Notes under the pieces: generated by a model
The model's database searches: none
What the model was told of the DNA's origin: nothing
What the model saw: only the letters and a program-made list of their open reading frames with translations
Part shown: one piece after another, positions 43,000-51,325 of the stretch
Position numbering within the stretch: the first letter of the stretch is position 1
How the letters are laid out: every line of letters begins with the position of its first letter
Position numbers and translations under genes: made by a program
Origin: Bradyrhizobium sp. 4
GTDB lineage: Bacteria > Pseudomonadota > Alphaproteobacteria > Rhizobiales > Xanthobacteraceae
Direction of reading: 5' to 3'
NCBI RefSeq assembly: GCF_023100905.1
Contig: NZ_CP064686.1
Coordinates: 5,642,001-5,706,000 of the forward strand
Length of the DNA: 64,000 bases

Positions 43000-43950
43000 A
43001 TGATCGATCCGCTATCGGAAGTGCTTCGATCGGTTCGCCTGACTGGCGGGATTTTTCTGGATGCGCGTTTCACCGCGCCGTGGAGCGTGCATACCCAGAT
43101 CGTCGCTGAGGACTGCGGGACTTTCGCAGTCAAACCGTCGCTGTTGATCGCGTACCACTTCGTCATCGCGGGAAAATTATTGCTCAGCGTCGATGGTGAA
43201 CCCACCATTGAAGTGCGGGCCGGGGAAATCGTACTGCTGCCGCGAAACGATGTTCATACGCTGGCCAGCGACGCGGGTCTGGTACCGACAAGCGCGCGTC
43301 ATCTCATTCAACCCTCAGTGGATGGAGGGCTGGCAAAAATTCTGCACGGCGGAGGCGGTGAGCCGGCGCAAATCGTGTGCGGGTTTCTCGGCAGCGAGGA
43401 AACCTATAATCCGTTGATCGCGGCCCTGCCAAGAGTGCTGAAGCTCAACATTCGCGAGGGCGTCGCACGCGACTGGATCGAGGCTTCAGTGCGATATGCA
43501 GCCGGCGAACTGACGGCCGGCAGGTTCGCCTCGTCAAACCTGATGTCTCGGCTTTCCGAACTGCTGTTCGTAGAGGCGATGCGCCAGTATTCCGTGACAT
43601 ACACCGATCAAGATGGGGGATGGCTGAAGGGGATTGCCGATCCGCAAATCGGACGCGCGCTCGCCTCCATTCATCATAACGTCGGGCTGCCGTGGTCCGC
43701 GGAGTCCCTCGCGAGAGAAGTCTCGATGTCGCGGAGCGCCTTCGTCGACCGCTTCACAACCCTGATCGGGGTGCCACCAATCCGGTATCTGACCATCTGG
43801 CGGCTTCAGGCAGCCAAGGTGAGCCTACGAGAAACACGCAAGCCCATCGACCAAATCGCAGAGGAAGTGGGTTACGGATCCGGAGAAGCATTCAGCCGGG
43901 CGTTTAGGCGTGAATTCGGCCTGGCGCCTGCGCGATGGCGGCAACGCTGA
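43000..43950 (+). CDS. AraC-family regulator with N-terminal cupin domain
   Basis: A 316-aa regulator. N-terminal AraC-binding cupin region at about residues 1-180 (MIDPLSEVLRSVRLTGGIFL, VRAGEIVLLPRNDVHTL), the common anti-quinone/aldehyde type opening of this subfamily, and C-terminal double helix-turn-helix (about 205-310: WSAESLAREVSMSRSAFVDRF, DQIAEEVGYGSGEAFSRAFRREFG). The ATG at 43000 is chosen because it starts the family domain; the open frame to 42784 upstream is low-complexity. It probably regulates the divergent methyltransferase gene. Confidence 0.85.
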   Translation: MIDPLSEVLRSVRLTGGIFLDARFTAPWSVHTQIVAEDCGTFAVKPSLLIAYHFVIAGKLLLSVDGEPTIEVRAGEIVLLPRNDVHTLASDAGLVPTSARHLIQPSVDGGLAKILHGGGGEPAQIVCGFLGSEETYNPLIAALPRVLKLNIREGVARDWIEASVRYAAGELTAGRFASSNLMSRLSELLFVEAMRQYSVTYTDQDGGWLKGIADPQIGRALASIHHNVGLPWSAESLAREVSMSRSAFVDRFTTLIGVPPIRYLTIWRLQAAKVSLRETRKPIDQIAEEVGYGSGEAFSRAFRREFGLAPARWRQR

Positions 43951-44204
43951 CAAGCCAATTGATTGCGCACGCGTCAAGTTTCAGAACGAGCCTCCATAGG
44001 GGACGATCAGGAAATGATGCGTCGCCGTCGCGGCGAGAGCCGTGGCGGGTCAAAACCGCCATGGACGGTCGGAATCGCACCTCTTGTCTACCTCGCACAG
44101 CGGAGCATGTGACCAGCTGATAGGCACGCCCAGTGCCCTCGGCGTGGACCTGGAGTAGGGGACGCGTCACGCACGCCGATTTCGGTGCGCACAAACACGC
44201 GTAA

Positions 44205-44321
44205 TATCGGCGATGGGTCGAGATCGGCGAAGGCACGCACATGGTTCTGCTGGAGAAGAACCGGTTGCAGGCGTTCGACGCGATCAATCAGTTTCTCTCG
44301 GAACAGTATGAGCATGACTAG
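44205..44321 (+). pseudogene. C-terminal remnant of an alpha/beta hydrolase
   Basis: After a TAA at 44202-44204 the frame reads YRRWVEIGEGTHMVLLEKNR then LQAFDAINQFLSEQYEHD and stops at 44321. This matches the usual tail of alpha/beta hydrolases, with the catalytic His in GEGTHMV followed by a conserved EKNRLQ helix. The rest of the gene is absent: the in-frame sequence just upstream is stopped, and I found no hydrolase fold in 43951-44200. The remainder of the 635-bp gap 43951-44585 has no other feature that I can support. The call rests on my reading of the motif, not on a search. Confidence 0.45.
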
Positions 44322-44585
44322 CGCGATCTCCGCGGATCCCGCCGCGAGAACACAGATGCTTCGCCTGAGCGCGCCTCGCGCTTCCGGTTCCCGAATCGTC
44401 CGATCCTTGAGGACGATCGCATGCGCCGTCTACTGTTCCGGAACCGTTTGACCGATGGTCCCCCCTTCTGGGCGCATGCTGGGCAGACAAACATGACCTG
44501 CATGGAGTGAAACTATCAAAGTTTAATGCGCTCTGTCGTTCTCATCGATCAGATTGGGGACGGGTTCTGAGTTGTTAGGCGACCA

Positions 44586-45368
44586 ATGCAGGCAGGATTT
44601 GCGTTCTCCAAGCTCGCGGACCGGTTGGCGAGCCTCACTCCCGTAACGGCCGACGATCTCCACCTGCTCGCGGACATGGCAAGCACAATCGCGCATCTCA
44701 GTTCGCGCCAGGCCGTTTTGCGGCATGGCGATGATGCCACTCAGTGCTGTCTGCTCCTTCAGGGATATCTGTCTTGGCAGGATGCAGAGAGTGCAGACGG
44801 GCAGATCACTTCAATCCATGTCCCCGGAGACATCGCCGATCTGCACACGCTTTATCGTCCTCGCGTTGACGGCAATTTGATCGCGCTCGGGCCTGCCATC
44901 GTCGCTCTCGTGTCCCACCGCTTCTTCCACGATTTGTCCGCGCGTTCGCCCGCGATGTCTCGCGCATTGCTGCTGATGCTGCTCACCAGCCACGCCATTC
45001 AGCGCAACTGGACAGTGAACCTGGGTAGCCGTGATGCATTGACGCGCGTGGCGCATCTGCTGTGCGAGATCACCACCCGCCTGCAAAGCGTCGGCCTGGC
45101 GAGAGATCTCAGGCTGCCGTCGCCCTTTACCCAATCGGACCTTGCGGCAGCATGCAGCATCTCCCCGGTCCACGCCAACCGCACGATTCAGGAGCTGCGA
45201 CGATGCAACCTCCTGCAATGGCAGGGTAAGACGGTAACGATTACGGACTGGCCGGGACTCGTGCGGCTCGCAAGATTCGATCCGACTTACCTGGGCATTC
45301 AGTCCAGCCGCGACGATGCGTCGTCATTGCGGCTCCGGCCACTTACGGCGGACCTTGCGCTCGCTTGA
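44586..45368 (+). CDS. Crp/Fnr-family transcriptional regulator
   Basis: A 260-aa regulator. Cyclic-nucleotide-type beta-barrel at about residues 15-130 (LRHGDDATQCCLLLQGYLS, HVPGDIADLHTLY), long helix, then a winged helix (about 175-215: FTQSDLAAACSISPVHANRTIQELRRCNLL). No Fnr-type N-terminal cysteine cluster, so it is not an oxygen-sensing Fnr. The cAMP-contact Arg/Glu pattern is not evident, so the ligand is uncertain. Its 3' end overlaps the convergent glycosyltransferase gene by 26 bp. Confidence 0.85.
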   Translation: MQAGFAFSKLADRLASLTPVTADDLHLLADMASTIAHLSSRQAVLRHGDDATQCCLLLQGYLSWQDAESADGQITSIHVPGDIADLHTLYRPRVDGNLIALGPAIVALVSHRFFHDLSARSPAMSRALLLMLLTSHAIQRNWTVNLGSRDALTRVAHLLCEITTRLQSVGLARDLRLPSPFTQSDLAAACSISPVHANRTIQELRRCNLLQWQGKTVTITDWPGLVRLARFDPTYLGIQSSRDDASSLRLRPLTADLALA

Positions 45369-46269
45369 GCCCCTTTCGGACGACACGTTGGAAACTTGCG
45401 GAGCGTGCAATCAGGGCCTCCCGCGCCTCTCCAAGGACGTCATCCCAATTGCCTGATGTCCTCTGATGAAACAGCCGCAGGCTCGGATACCAAAGGGAAT
45501 GGGACTCGGATGACGGCCAGCGCCAGTCGCAATCCGCATGCAACAAGACCCACGCGTCACAGCCGAGCGCTCCCGCAAGATGGGCCACCATGGTATCAAC
45601 GCAAACGAGGAGATCGAGCCGCTGGAGGAGACGACCGAGAACCGTAATGTCAGGCGTGCTGACGTCCTTCGCGTCGATCTCGGCCAGTTCGGGCGCTCGG
45701 GCCCCGCGTTGCAGCGAGCAGAGCGTCACTCCGGGAACGGCAAGTTGCCCTAGCAGGGACGGCGGGATGGTCCTTCGCTTGTCCCAGTTGCCGACTTCCC
45801 AAACCAGGCCGACGGCAAGAGCTCCAACTTCAAGACCTCGGACTTGCTCGACCGCCGGCGGCAGCGATACGTAAGATGCACGCATCTCGACGTGCTCCCG
45901 CCTCGCCCTTATGGCATGCGGCACCTCCATGATCTCGATATCGACCTCGAAGTCGATCTCAGGTGCACCATCATGGAGCGCAAAAGCCCGATCGACGCCT
46001 GCCGCTCGCTCGACCAGCGGCAGAAGCTCGCCCTGGCACCAGACCGTGACGCGGCGCGCGACGTCACGAAGCGGCCGCATGAAGCGCAGGAACTGGATGG
46101 TGTCGCCGAGCCCGTGGTAACAGCGGACCAGTACATCCTTGCCCCTCAGCTCCTCGCCGCGCCAGATGCGCTGGAGGTGACGAGGCCCGGTATGCTTGGG
46201 TGGATACGCAAACGTTGCCAGATCGCGATCGTTGATCGCCCAGGCGCGCTCGAATTCGCCTGCCCGCAT
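45343..46269 (-). CDS. Glycosyltransferase family 9-like protein
   Basis: A protein of about 308 aa that resembles the heptosyltransferase-like part of TPR-linked glycosyltransferases: LVRCYHGLGDTIQFLRFMRPL (about residue 47) and VCVDTMVAHLAGALGCDAWVLL (about 235) are the diagnostic motifs. The opening RAGEFERAWAINDRDLATF resembles the last helix of a TPR array, but no TPR domain is present upstream. The start is uncertain: ATG at 46269 is used; the frame continues further but overlaps the next gene. It would act on an LPS, glycan or protein acceptor in the cytoplasm. It overlaps the Crp gene end to end by 26 bp. Confidence 0.7.
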   Translation of the reverse strand: MRAGEFERAWAINDRDLATFAYPPKHTGPRHLQRIWRGEELRGKDVLVRCYHGLGDTIQFLRFMRPLRDVARRVTVWCQGELLPLVERAAGVDRAFALHDGAPEIDFEVDIEIMEVPHAIRARREHVEMRASYVSLPPAVEQVRGLEVGALAVGLVWEVGNWDKRRTIPPSLLGQLAVPGVTLCSLQRGARAPELAEIDAKDVSTPDITVLGRLLQRLDLLVCVDTMVAHLAGALGCDAWVLLHADCDWRWPSSESHSLWYPSLRLFHQRTSGNWDDVLGEAREALIARSASFQRVVRKGLKRAQGPP

Positions 46270-46307
46270 CGCCTCCGTCCAACCGCCCGACACCCGCGGT
46301 GATCCGA

Positions 46308-46595
46308 TCAACGCCGAACGAATTTGTGAAAGCGGCTCGGCTTTCCGTCCTTGGTGCGGTCCTGGTGGAGGAACGCAATGCCGGTCTCGTCGAACTTGGC
46401 GAAGAATTCGTCCCAGCTGATCCGGTCGAGCCCTTCGTCGGGCGGATCGAAATCGATGCGCAGGATGCCGGCGTGTCCGTCCTCCTCGGTAGCCTTGACC
46501 GTCGCGGGCTTTCCGCCGCGTTCCTCCGCCCATTTCCGGATCACGTCATGGCTGGTGGTCTGCTGGGCTTCGCTGGTTTGTGATTTGGATGACAT
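46308..46595 (-). CDS. Small conserved protein, 95 aa, unknown function
   Basis: A small acidic/basic soluble protein: DVIRKWAEERGGKPATVKAT, then GILRIDFDPPDEGLDRISWDEFFAKFDE, then FLHQDRTKDGKPSRFHKFVRR (each split). From memory, relatives are widespread in rhizobia and other bacteria and sometimes carry the misleading label 1,4-alpha-glucan branching protein; I assign no function. The ATG at 46595 follows an AAGGAG-type site 20 bp upstream that is rather distant. A near-consensus EcfG-type promoter (AGAAC-N16-CGTT) lies 68 bp upstream at 46663-46687, which would fit a general-stress protein. Confidence 0.75.
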   Translation of the reverse strand: MSSKSQTSEAQQTTSHDVIRKWAEERGGKPATVKATEEDGHAGILRIDFDPPDEGLDRISWDEFFAKFDETGIAFLHQDRTKDGKPSRFHKFVRR

Positions 46596-46662
46596 GTGAC
46601 ACCTCGATTCCTGACAAGGAGCGAGCGACGGATCGGCCCTCGCGTCAGACTGTTTCGCCGTG

Positions 46663-46687
46663 AACGCCGGACGCGAGGATTTGTTCT
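46663..46687 (-). promoter_or_regulatory. Sigma-EcfG-like promoter, near consensus
   Basis: On the minus strand AGAAC, 16 bp, CGTT, with one mismatch to the alphaproteobacterial general-stress consensus GGAAC-N16/17-CGTT. It is placed 68 bp before the small gene at 46595. Confidence 0.4.
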
Positions 46688-46843
46688 TTCGTAGGCCGGA
46701 CTCTCTCAAAGCATCATCTTCTTCATCTTCATCATGGAAGCGTTTCGTTCCCGCCAAACTGCCCGGGATTCTATCCCAGGTTAAGCGCGTGAAATTTTTT
46801 CGGCCGAAATCCGACGTGAGGCGGACATAGTGCCGTGAGTTCA

Positions 46844-46868
46844 GGAACGAACATACGTTCCTCACGTT
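46844..46868 (+). promoter_or_regulatory. Sigma-EcfG-type promoter before the glycan cassette
   Basis: GGAAC (46844-46848), 16 bp, CGTT (46865-46868): an exact fit to the general-stress sigma EcfG consensus. It lies 82 bp before the first gene of the cassette. The -35 lies in CAGGAACGAACAT, a 13-mer that recurs at 53538 before the second unit of the cassette. The remaining gap 46596-46949 holds a short hairpin near 46770 (CCGGGATTCTATCCCAGG) and no gene. Confidence 0.6.
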
Positions 46869-46949
46869 CGCCGACGTACTTACGTCAACACTGCAAGTCT
46901 TCAACACTGCATGCCTCAACGCTGCACGTCTTCCGGAGGGCCTCGATCC

Positions 46950-48050
46950 ATGCATTCTCGTCTTCAGGACAGGCGGCGCGTGCGCGTCGGCATCGTCGGT
47001 GTCGGCAATTGTGCGAGCTCCTTCGTTCAGGGGCTCTCCTATTACCGGGACGCCAAATCGAACGAGCCGGTGCCTGGGCTGATGAACGCCGATCTCGGCG
47101 GCTACCACATCAGCGACATTCAGGTCGCGTCGGCTTTTGACGTCCATGCCGGCAAGGTCGGACGCGACGTGGCCGAGGCGATCTTCGCAGCGCCGAACAA
47201 TACGCACCGCTTCTCCGACGTCGCAGCCACCGGCGTCATGGTCCAACGCGGCCCGGTCATGGACGGCGTCGGCCATTATCTCAAGGACGACGTCCCGATC
47301 GCGGATGTCCCGGAAGCCGACGTCTCCGAAGTGCTCGCGACCTCGCGCACGGACGTGCTTGTGTCCTATCTTCCCGTCGGTTCGCAGCGCGCGAGCGAAT
47401 TTTACGCCGCGCGCGCGATCGAGGCCGGCTGCGGCTACGTCAATTGCATCCCGGTCTTTATTGCCTCGAATCCCGACTGGCGGCGGCGATTCGAGGATGC
47501 AGGCCTGCCGATCGTCGGCGACGACATCAAGAGCCAGGTCGGCGCCACCATTCTGCACCGTGTGCTCGCCAATCTCTTCCGCGAACGCGGCGTGCGGCTG
47601 GACAGAACCTACCAGCTCAATGTCGGCGGCAACACCGATTTCAAGAACATGCTCGAGCGCGAGCGGCTGACATCAAAGAAGATCTCCAAAACCCAGGCCG
47701 TGACCAGCCAGTTCGACGTGCCCATGGATGCCGATAATATCCATGTCGGCCCGAGCGACCATGTGCCGTGGCTGACCGACCGCAAGCTGGCCTTTATCCG
47801 CCTGGAGGGCACGACGTTCGGCGGTGTTCCCTTGAGCGCGGAAGTCAAGCTCGAGGTCTGGGACTCTCCAAACTCGGCGGGCGTCGTGATCGACGCGGTC
47901 CGCTGCGCCAAACTTGCCATGGACCGCGGGCAAGCCGGCGCGCTGACGGGCCCCTCGAGCTATTTCATGAAGTCGCCGCCTCAGCAGTTCACGGACGAGG
48001 AAGCCGGACGGCGAACGCGCGCCTTCATCGACGACAAGGCGTACACCTGA
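46950..48050 (+). CDS. ino1: Inositol-3-phosphate synthase
   Basis: Converts D-glucose 6-phosphate to 1L-myo-inositol 1-phosphate with bound NAD. 366 aa, the short prokaryotic form. The NAD fold opens with VRVGIVGVGNCASSFVQGL (about residue 10), and the core motifs QLNVGGNTDFKNM (about 217) and DNIHVGPSDHVPWLTDRKLAFI (split, about 256) are present. The ATG at 46950 has GGAGG 12 bp upstream. It is the first gene of the cassette, followed by a phosphatase at a TGATG junction. It implies an inositol-containing product, unusual in proteobacteria and a key pointer to what the cassette makes. Confidence 0.92.
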   Translation: MHSRLQDRRRVRVGIVGVGNCASSFVQGLSYYRDAKSNEPVPGLMNADLGGYHISDIQVASAFDVHAGKVGRDVAEAIFAAPNNTHRFSDVAATGVMVQRGPVMDGVGHYLKDDVPIADVPEADVSEVLATSRTDVLVSYLPVGSQRASEFYAARAIEAGCGYVNCIPVFIASNPDWRRRFEDAGLPIVGDDIKSQVGATILHRVLANLFRERGVRLDRTYQLNVGGNTDFKNMLERERLTSKKISKTQAVTSQFDVPMDADNIHVGPSDHVPWLTDRKLAFIRLEGTTFGGVPLSAEVKLEVWDSPNSAGVVIDAVRCAKLAMDRGQAGALTGPSSYFMKSPPQQFTDEEAGRRTRAFIDDKAYT

Positions 48051-48649
48051 TGGCGAAGATCATTCATCTGATCCGCCACGGGCATCATGCCCTGCTCGGC
48101 CGCACGCTCTGTGGCCGGATGAAAGGCGTAGAGCTCGATGATCTCGGCTGCGAGGAAATCGCGCGATGCGCCGATACCTTCACGCCGCCGCCGAGCATGG
48201 TTCAGTCGAGCCCGCAGCGGCGCTGCATGCAGTCGGCCTGCATCCTGGCCGCACGCTTCGGCTTGCCGGTGGAGATCGTGCCGGCACTCGACGAGCTCGA
48301 CTACGGCGAATGGACCGGGCTGTCGTTCGAGGCACTCGCCCGAGACCCCCGATGGTCGCGCTGGAACGAACAACGCGGAACGAGCCGCCCGCCGTGCGGC
48401 GAAAGCATGCGGTCGCTCCAGAAGCGCGTCGTCGCCCATCTGGAGCAGCTGCGCAATGATCATGGTAGCGGCACCGTCGTCGTCGCCGTCAGCCATGCCG
48501 AGCCGATCCGCGCGGCGCTGCTGCATTATTCCCGGAAAGAGCTCGACGACTTTCTCTCGATCGAGATCGACCCCGGCAGCGTCAGCACCCTCAGCGTGGA
48601 CAATCGCGGACTCAAGATCACCGGGATCAATCAGCGGGTGCCAGCGTGA
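48050..48649 (+). CDS. Histidine phosphatase (phosphoglycerate-mutase-like)
   Basis: A 199-aa cytoplasmic phosphatase. The phospho-accepting His is in IIHLIRHGHHAL (RHG at about residue 9), with SSPQRRCMQSA (about 53), the acid ELDYGEWTGL (about 81) and second His in VAVSHAEPIRAALL (about 143). It overlaps the inositol-phosphate synthase stop (TGATG). A role in removing a phosphate from inositol 1-phosphate or a sugar phosphate is a reasonable inference; inositol monophosphatases are usually a different fold. Confidence 0.85.
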   Translation: MAKIIHLIRHGHHALLGRTLCGRMKGVELDDLGCEEIARCADTFTPPPSMVQSSPQRRCMQSACILAARFGLPVEIVPALDELDYGEWTGLSFEALARDPRWSRWNEQRGTSRPPCGESMRSLQKRVVAHLEQLRNDHGSGTVVVAVSHAEPIRAALLHYSRKELDDFLSIEIDPGSVSTLSVDNRGLKITGINQRVPA

Positions 48650-49749
48650 AGATCGTGATTTTCGGCCTGACAATTTCCTCATCCTGGGGCAACGGTCACG
48701 CCACCTTGTGGCGAGGGCTTTGCAAGCATCTCGCGCGAGCGGGCCACAACGTCGTCTTTTTCGAGCGCGACGTTCCCTATTACGCCGGCGCGCGGGATTT
48801 GCACGAAGTGCCCGGCGGCCAATTGCGCCTGTTCTCGAACTGGGACGATGTACTTCCTTTGGCGCGCAGCGACATTCGTGATGCCGATGTCGCGATCGTG
48901 ACCTCCTATTGTCCCGACGCGATCGCCGCGACGGAACTTGCCCTGTCCGAGGGCCACGCGGTGCCCGTGTTCTACGACCTCGACACGCCGGTCACGCTGG
49001 CGAAGCTCATGGCCGGCGAGGCCGTTCCCTATATCGGGCCGCGGGGCCTGCGGGATTTCGCCCTGGTCCTGAGCTTCACCGGCGGTCCACGCATCTGCAA
49101 CGAATTTCGCGACAGGCTCGGCGCCGGCAATGTCCGCCCGCTCTACGGCCATGTCGATACGGACACCCATCGACCGGTGTGGTCGCAGCCGCATTACCGT
49201 GCGGATCTGTCCTATCTCGGCACATATTCACAGGATCGCCAGCGCGCGCTCGAGGCTCTGTTCGTCGAACCCGCACGCAACAGGCAGGATCGGCGTTTCC
49301 TGATCGGGGGTGCACAGTACCCGGAAGATTTTCCCTGGTCGCCAAACATCTACTTCGTGCAGCACTTGCCGCCGTCTGAGCACGCGTCGTTCTTTGCGTC
49401 GTCCCGGCTAACGCTCAACGTCACGCGCCGCGCCATGGCGGAGATGGGCTGGTGTCCCTCCGGTCGCCTGTTCGAAGCCGCTGCCTGCAAGGCCCCGCTC
49501 CTCAGCGACGACTGGCCGGGACTCGATGAATTCTTTGTACCCGGCCAGGAAATCCTGATCGCACATGATGCGAAGGACACGCTTGCTGCGTTGACGATGG
49601 CCGACGCCGACCTTCAGCACATCGCCGGGCGCGCATATGAGCGGACCATGGATCAGCACACATCCGACAAGCGCGCTGCCGAACTGATTTCGCTGCTCGA
49701 GCAGACGGCATCCCTCGGCGCGCGCCGACAGCAACCCGAGGAGGCCTGA
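48646..49749 (+). CDS. CgeB-like glycosyltransferase A
   Basis: A 367-aa GT-B type glycosyltransferase of the CgeB/spore-protein-related group. N-terminal fold: IVIFGLTISSSWGNGHATLW (about residue 3), VFYDLDTPVTLAKL (about 106) and LSFTGGPRICNEF. C-terminal nucleotide-sugar half: LSYLGTYSQDRQRAL, then RLFEAAACKAPLLSDDWPG (about 272). A GTG start at 48646 overlaps the phosphatase stop by 4 bp. It is a clear paralogue of the glycosyltransferase at 60446 (same SSWGNGHAT, DTPVTLAKL and LGTYS.DRQ blocks), so the cassette has related enzymes near both ends. Donor and acceptor unknown. Confidence 0.82.
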   Translation: MKIVIFGLTISSSWGNGHATLWRGLCKHLARAGHNVVFFERDVPYYAGARDLHEVPGGQLRLFSNWDDVLPLARSDIRDADVAIVTSYCPDAIAATELALSEGHAVPVFYDLDTPVTLAKLMAGEAVPYIGPRGLRDFALVLSFTGGPRICNEFRDRLGAGNVRPLYGHVDTDTHRPVWSQPHYRADLSYLGTYSQDRQRALEALFVEPARNRQDRRFLIGGAQYPEDFPWSPNIYFVQHLPPSEHASFFASSRLTLNVTRRAMAEMGWCPSGRLFEAAACKAPLLSDDWPGLDEFFVPGQEILIAHDAKDTLAALTMADADLQHIAGRAYERTMDQHTSDKRAAELISLLEQTASLGARRQQPEEA

Positions 49750-49751
49750 TC

Positions 49752-50561
49752 ATGTGGGGCATCGTTCCGGCCGCGGGCCGCGGCAGCCGCATCCAGCCGC
49801 TCGCCTTCTCCAAGGAATTGCTTCCGGTCGGAAGCCAACGGGACGACGGTATCGATCGTCCATGCGCCGTCTCCGAATATCTGCTGGAGCGGCTGATCCT
49901 TGGGGGTGCCGACAAGATCTGCTTCGTGATTTCCCCCGGCAAATCGGACATCCTCGAATATTTCGGCGATCATTACGGCAGCGCTCAACTCGCCTATGTC
50001 GTGCAGCCCGATGCGTCGGGGCTCTGCGATGCCGTGTTCAGGGCGGGCACGGTGGTTGGCCACAACGAAGACATCCTGGTCGGACTTCCGGATACCGTCT
50101 GGTTCCCAAAGGCCGCCCTGCAGGCGTTGCCGGCCGCTGACCTGTCGTTTCTGCTGTTTCCGGTTGAACACCCCGAGTTCTTCGATGCCGTCGTGCTCGA
50201 CGGGGATCGCGTCACGGAGATCCAGGTCAAGCAGCCGGATGCGGCGTCGAAATGGATATGGGGCGCCTTCAAGATGTCCGGCAACGGATTTCGCGAGCTA
50301 CAGTCGCTGTGGACGAAGCGCGAGCGCCGGGATGAATATTTCGGGACGCTCGTCAACGCCTACATCGCGGCCGGCGGCCAGGGTCTCGGCGTCAAGGCCG
50401 GCGAATCCTATGTCGACGTCGGCACCATCGACGGCTACCGGACGGCAATGGCGTTGCTCGCCGAAAGCTCCGTCGGGAACGGACGCTCTCGACTGCTGGC
50501 CGGCGGTTCGCCGGAGGCGGCCCGCCCGGCCCACGCAATGAACAATGGAGTGACCGCATGA
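49752..50561 (+). CDS. Sugar nucleotidyltransferase
   Basis: A 269-aa nucleotidyltransferase that would activate a sugar 1-phosphate to an NDP-sugar. The signature is GIVPAAGRGSRIQPLAFSKELLPVG (about residues 3-27, split) with the catalytic Lys in SKELLPV, followed by YVVQPDASGLCDAVF (about 85) and DILVGLPDTVWF (about 107), in which the usual LGDN/LGD motif is replaced by GLPD. It resembles RmlA/GalU-type enzymes. The usual metal Asp is present. It follows the glycosyltransferase by 2 bp and its stop overlaps the methyltransferase start by 4 bp. Confidence 0.85.
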   Translation: MWGIVPAAGRGSRIQPLAFSKELLPVGSQRDDGIDRPCAVSEYLLERLILGGADKICFVISPGKSDILEYFGDHYGSAQLAYVVQPDASGLCDAVFRAGTVVGHNEDILVGLPDTVWFPKAALQALPAADLSFLLFPVEHPEFFDAVVLDGDRVTEIQVKQPDAASKWIWGAFKMSGNGFRELQSLWTKRERRDEYFGTLVNAYIAAGGQGLGVKAGESYVDVGTIDGYRTAMALLAESSVGNGRSRLLAGGSPEAARPAHAMNNGVTA

Positions 50562-51325
50562 GCAGAGGCGCCCTCTCCCGCGAGGAAATCCGCCAGCGCG
50601 TCGATGCGCTCGGGCCATGGTTTCACAATCTGGACCTGAATGGCGTGCCGACTGCGCCTTCACACTTTCTCGGTGACTATCCCAACGTGAAATGGCGCCG
50701 CTTCTCCGGGATCATCCCGGACCGCCTCGAAGGCAAGACCGTGCTCGATATCGGCTGCAATGCCGGGTTCTACGCCATGGAGATGAAGCGGCGCGGCGCC
50801 GAGCGCGTCCTCGGCCTGGACACTGACGACGAATATCTCGCACAAGCCCGCTTCGCGGCCGAGGTGAACGGGCTCAGGATCGAATTCCGCAAGATGTCAG
50901 CCTACGACGTCGGACAGCTGCGCGAAAAGTTCGATCTCGTGATCTTCATGGGCGTGCTCTACCACCTGCGGCACCCTCTGCTGGCACTCGATCTGATCCA
51001 CGAGCACGTGGCCGGCGATCTCCTGCTGTTCCAGTCGATGCAGCGCGGCGACAGCCGCGTGGATTGCGTCGACAAGAACTACGACTTCTGGACCACCGAT
51101 CAGTTCGATTCCCCGGGCTATCCAAAGCTGCACTTCATCGAGAACAAATATGCCGACGACCCCACGAATTGGTGGGTGCCGAACCGCGCCTGCGCCGAAG
51201 CCATGCTGCGCAGCGCCGGCTTTGCGATCGCGGCGCATCCGGAAGACGAAGTCTATCTATGCAAGCGGGTAGCAAGGCCGCAGGCGGAAGGTCCGGTCTA
51301 TCCGTCGCGGGAGACCGGCCGATGA
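50558..51325 (+). CDS. SAM-dependent methyltransferase, CmoB-like
   Basis: A 255-aa methyltransferase. Motif I is KTVLDIGCNAGFYAMEMKRRG (about residue 60), followed by RVLGLDTDDEYLAQARFAA, and the active region FDLVIFMGVLYHLRHPLLAL (about 127), which is typical of the DUF1698/CmoB group. It starts MSRGALSREEIRQRVDALGPW. I recall this family being defined by its presence in a rhizobacterial glycan-type gene cassette, but could not check. It probably O-methylates the cassette product. It overlaps both neighbours by 4 bp. Confidence 0.83.
   Translation: MSRGALSREEIRQRVDALGPWFHNLDLNGVPTAPSHFLGDYPNVKWRRFSGIIPDRLEGKTVLDIGCNAGFYAMEMKRRGAERVLGLDTDDEYLAQARFAAEVNGLRIEFRKMSAYDVGQLREKFDLVIFMGVLYHLRHPLLALDLIHEHVAGDLLLFQSMQRGDSRVDCVDKNYDFWTTDQFDSPGYPKLHFIENKYADDPTNWWVPNRACAEAMLRSAGFAIAAHPEDEVYLCKRVARPQAEGPVYPSRETGR

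Noticed and set aside
44564..44577. GTTC/GTTA boxes 10 bp apart before the Crp-type gene
   Set aside because: One box is mismatched, there is no third box and it overlaps the probable ribosome-site region; likely chance.
45343..46533. Starting the GT9-like protein at 46533
   Set aside because: The extra N-terminus is Arg-rich and overlaps the small gene at 46308-46595 in another frame; the motif-bearing part starts at about 46269.
46308..47558. 416-codon minus-strand frame covering 46308-47558
   Set aside because: Its upper part is antisense to inositol-phosphate synthase; only the last 95 codons (from 46595) look like a real protein and were annotated.
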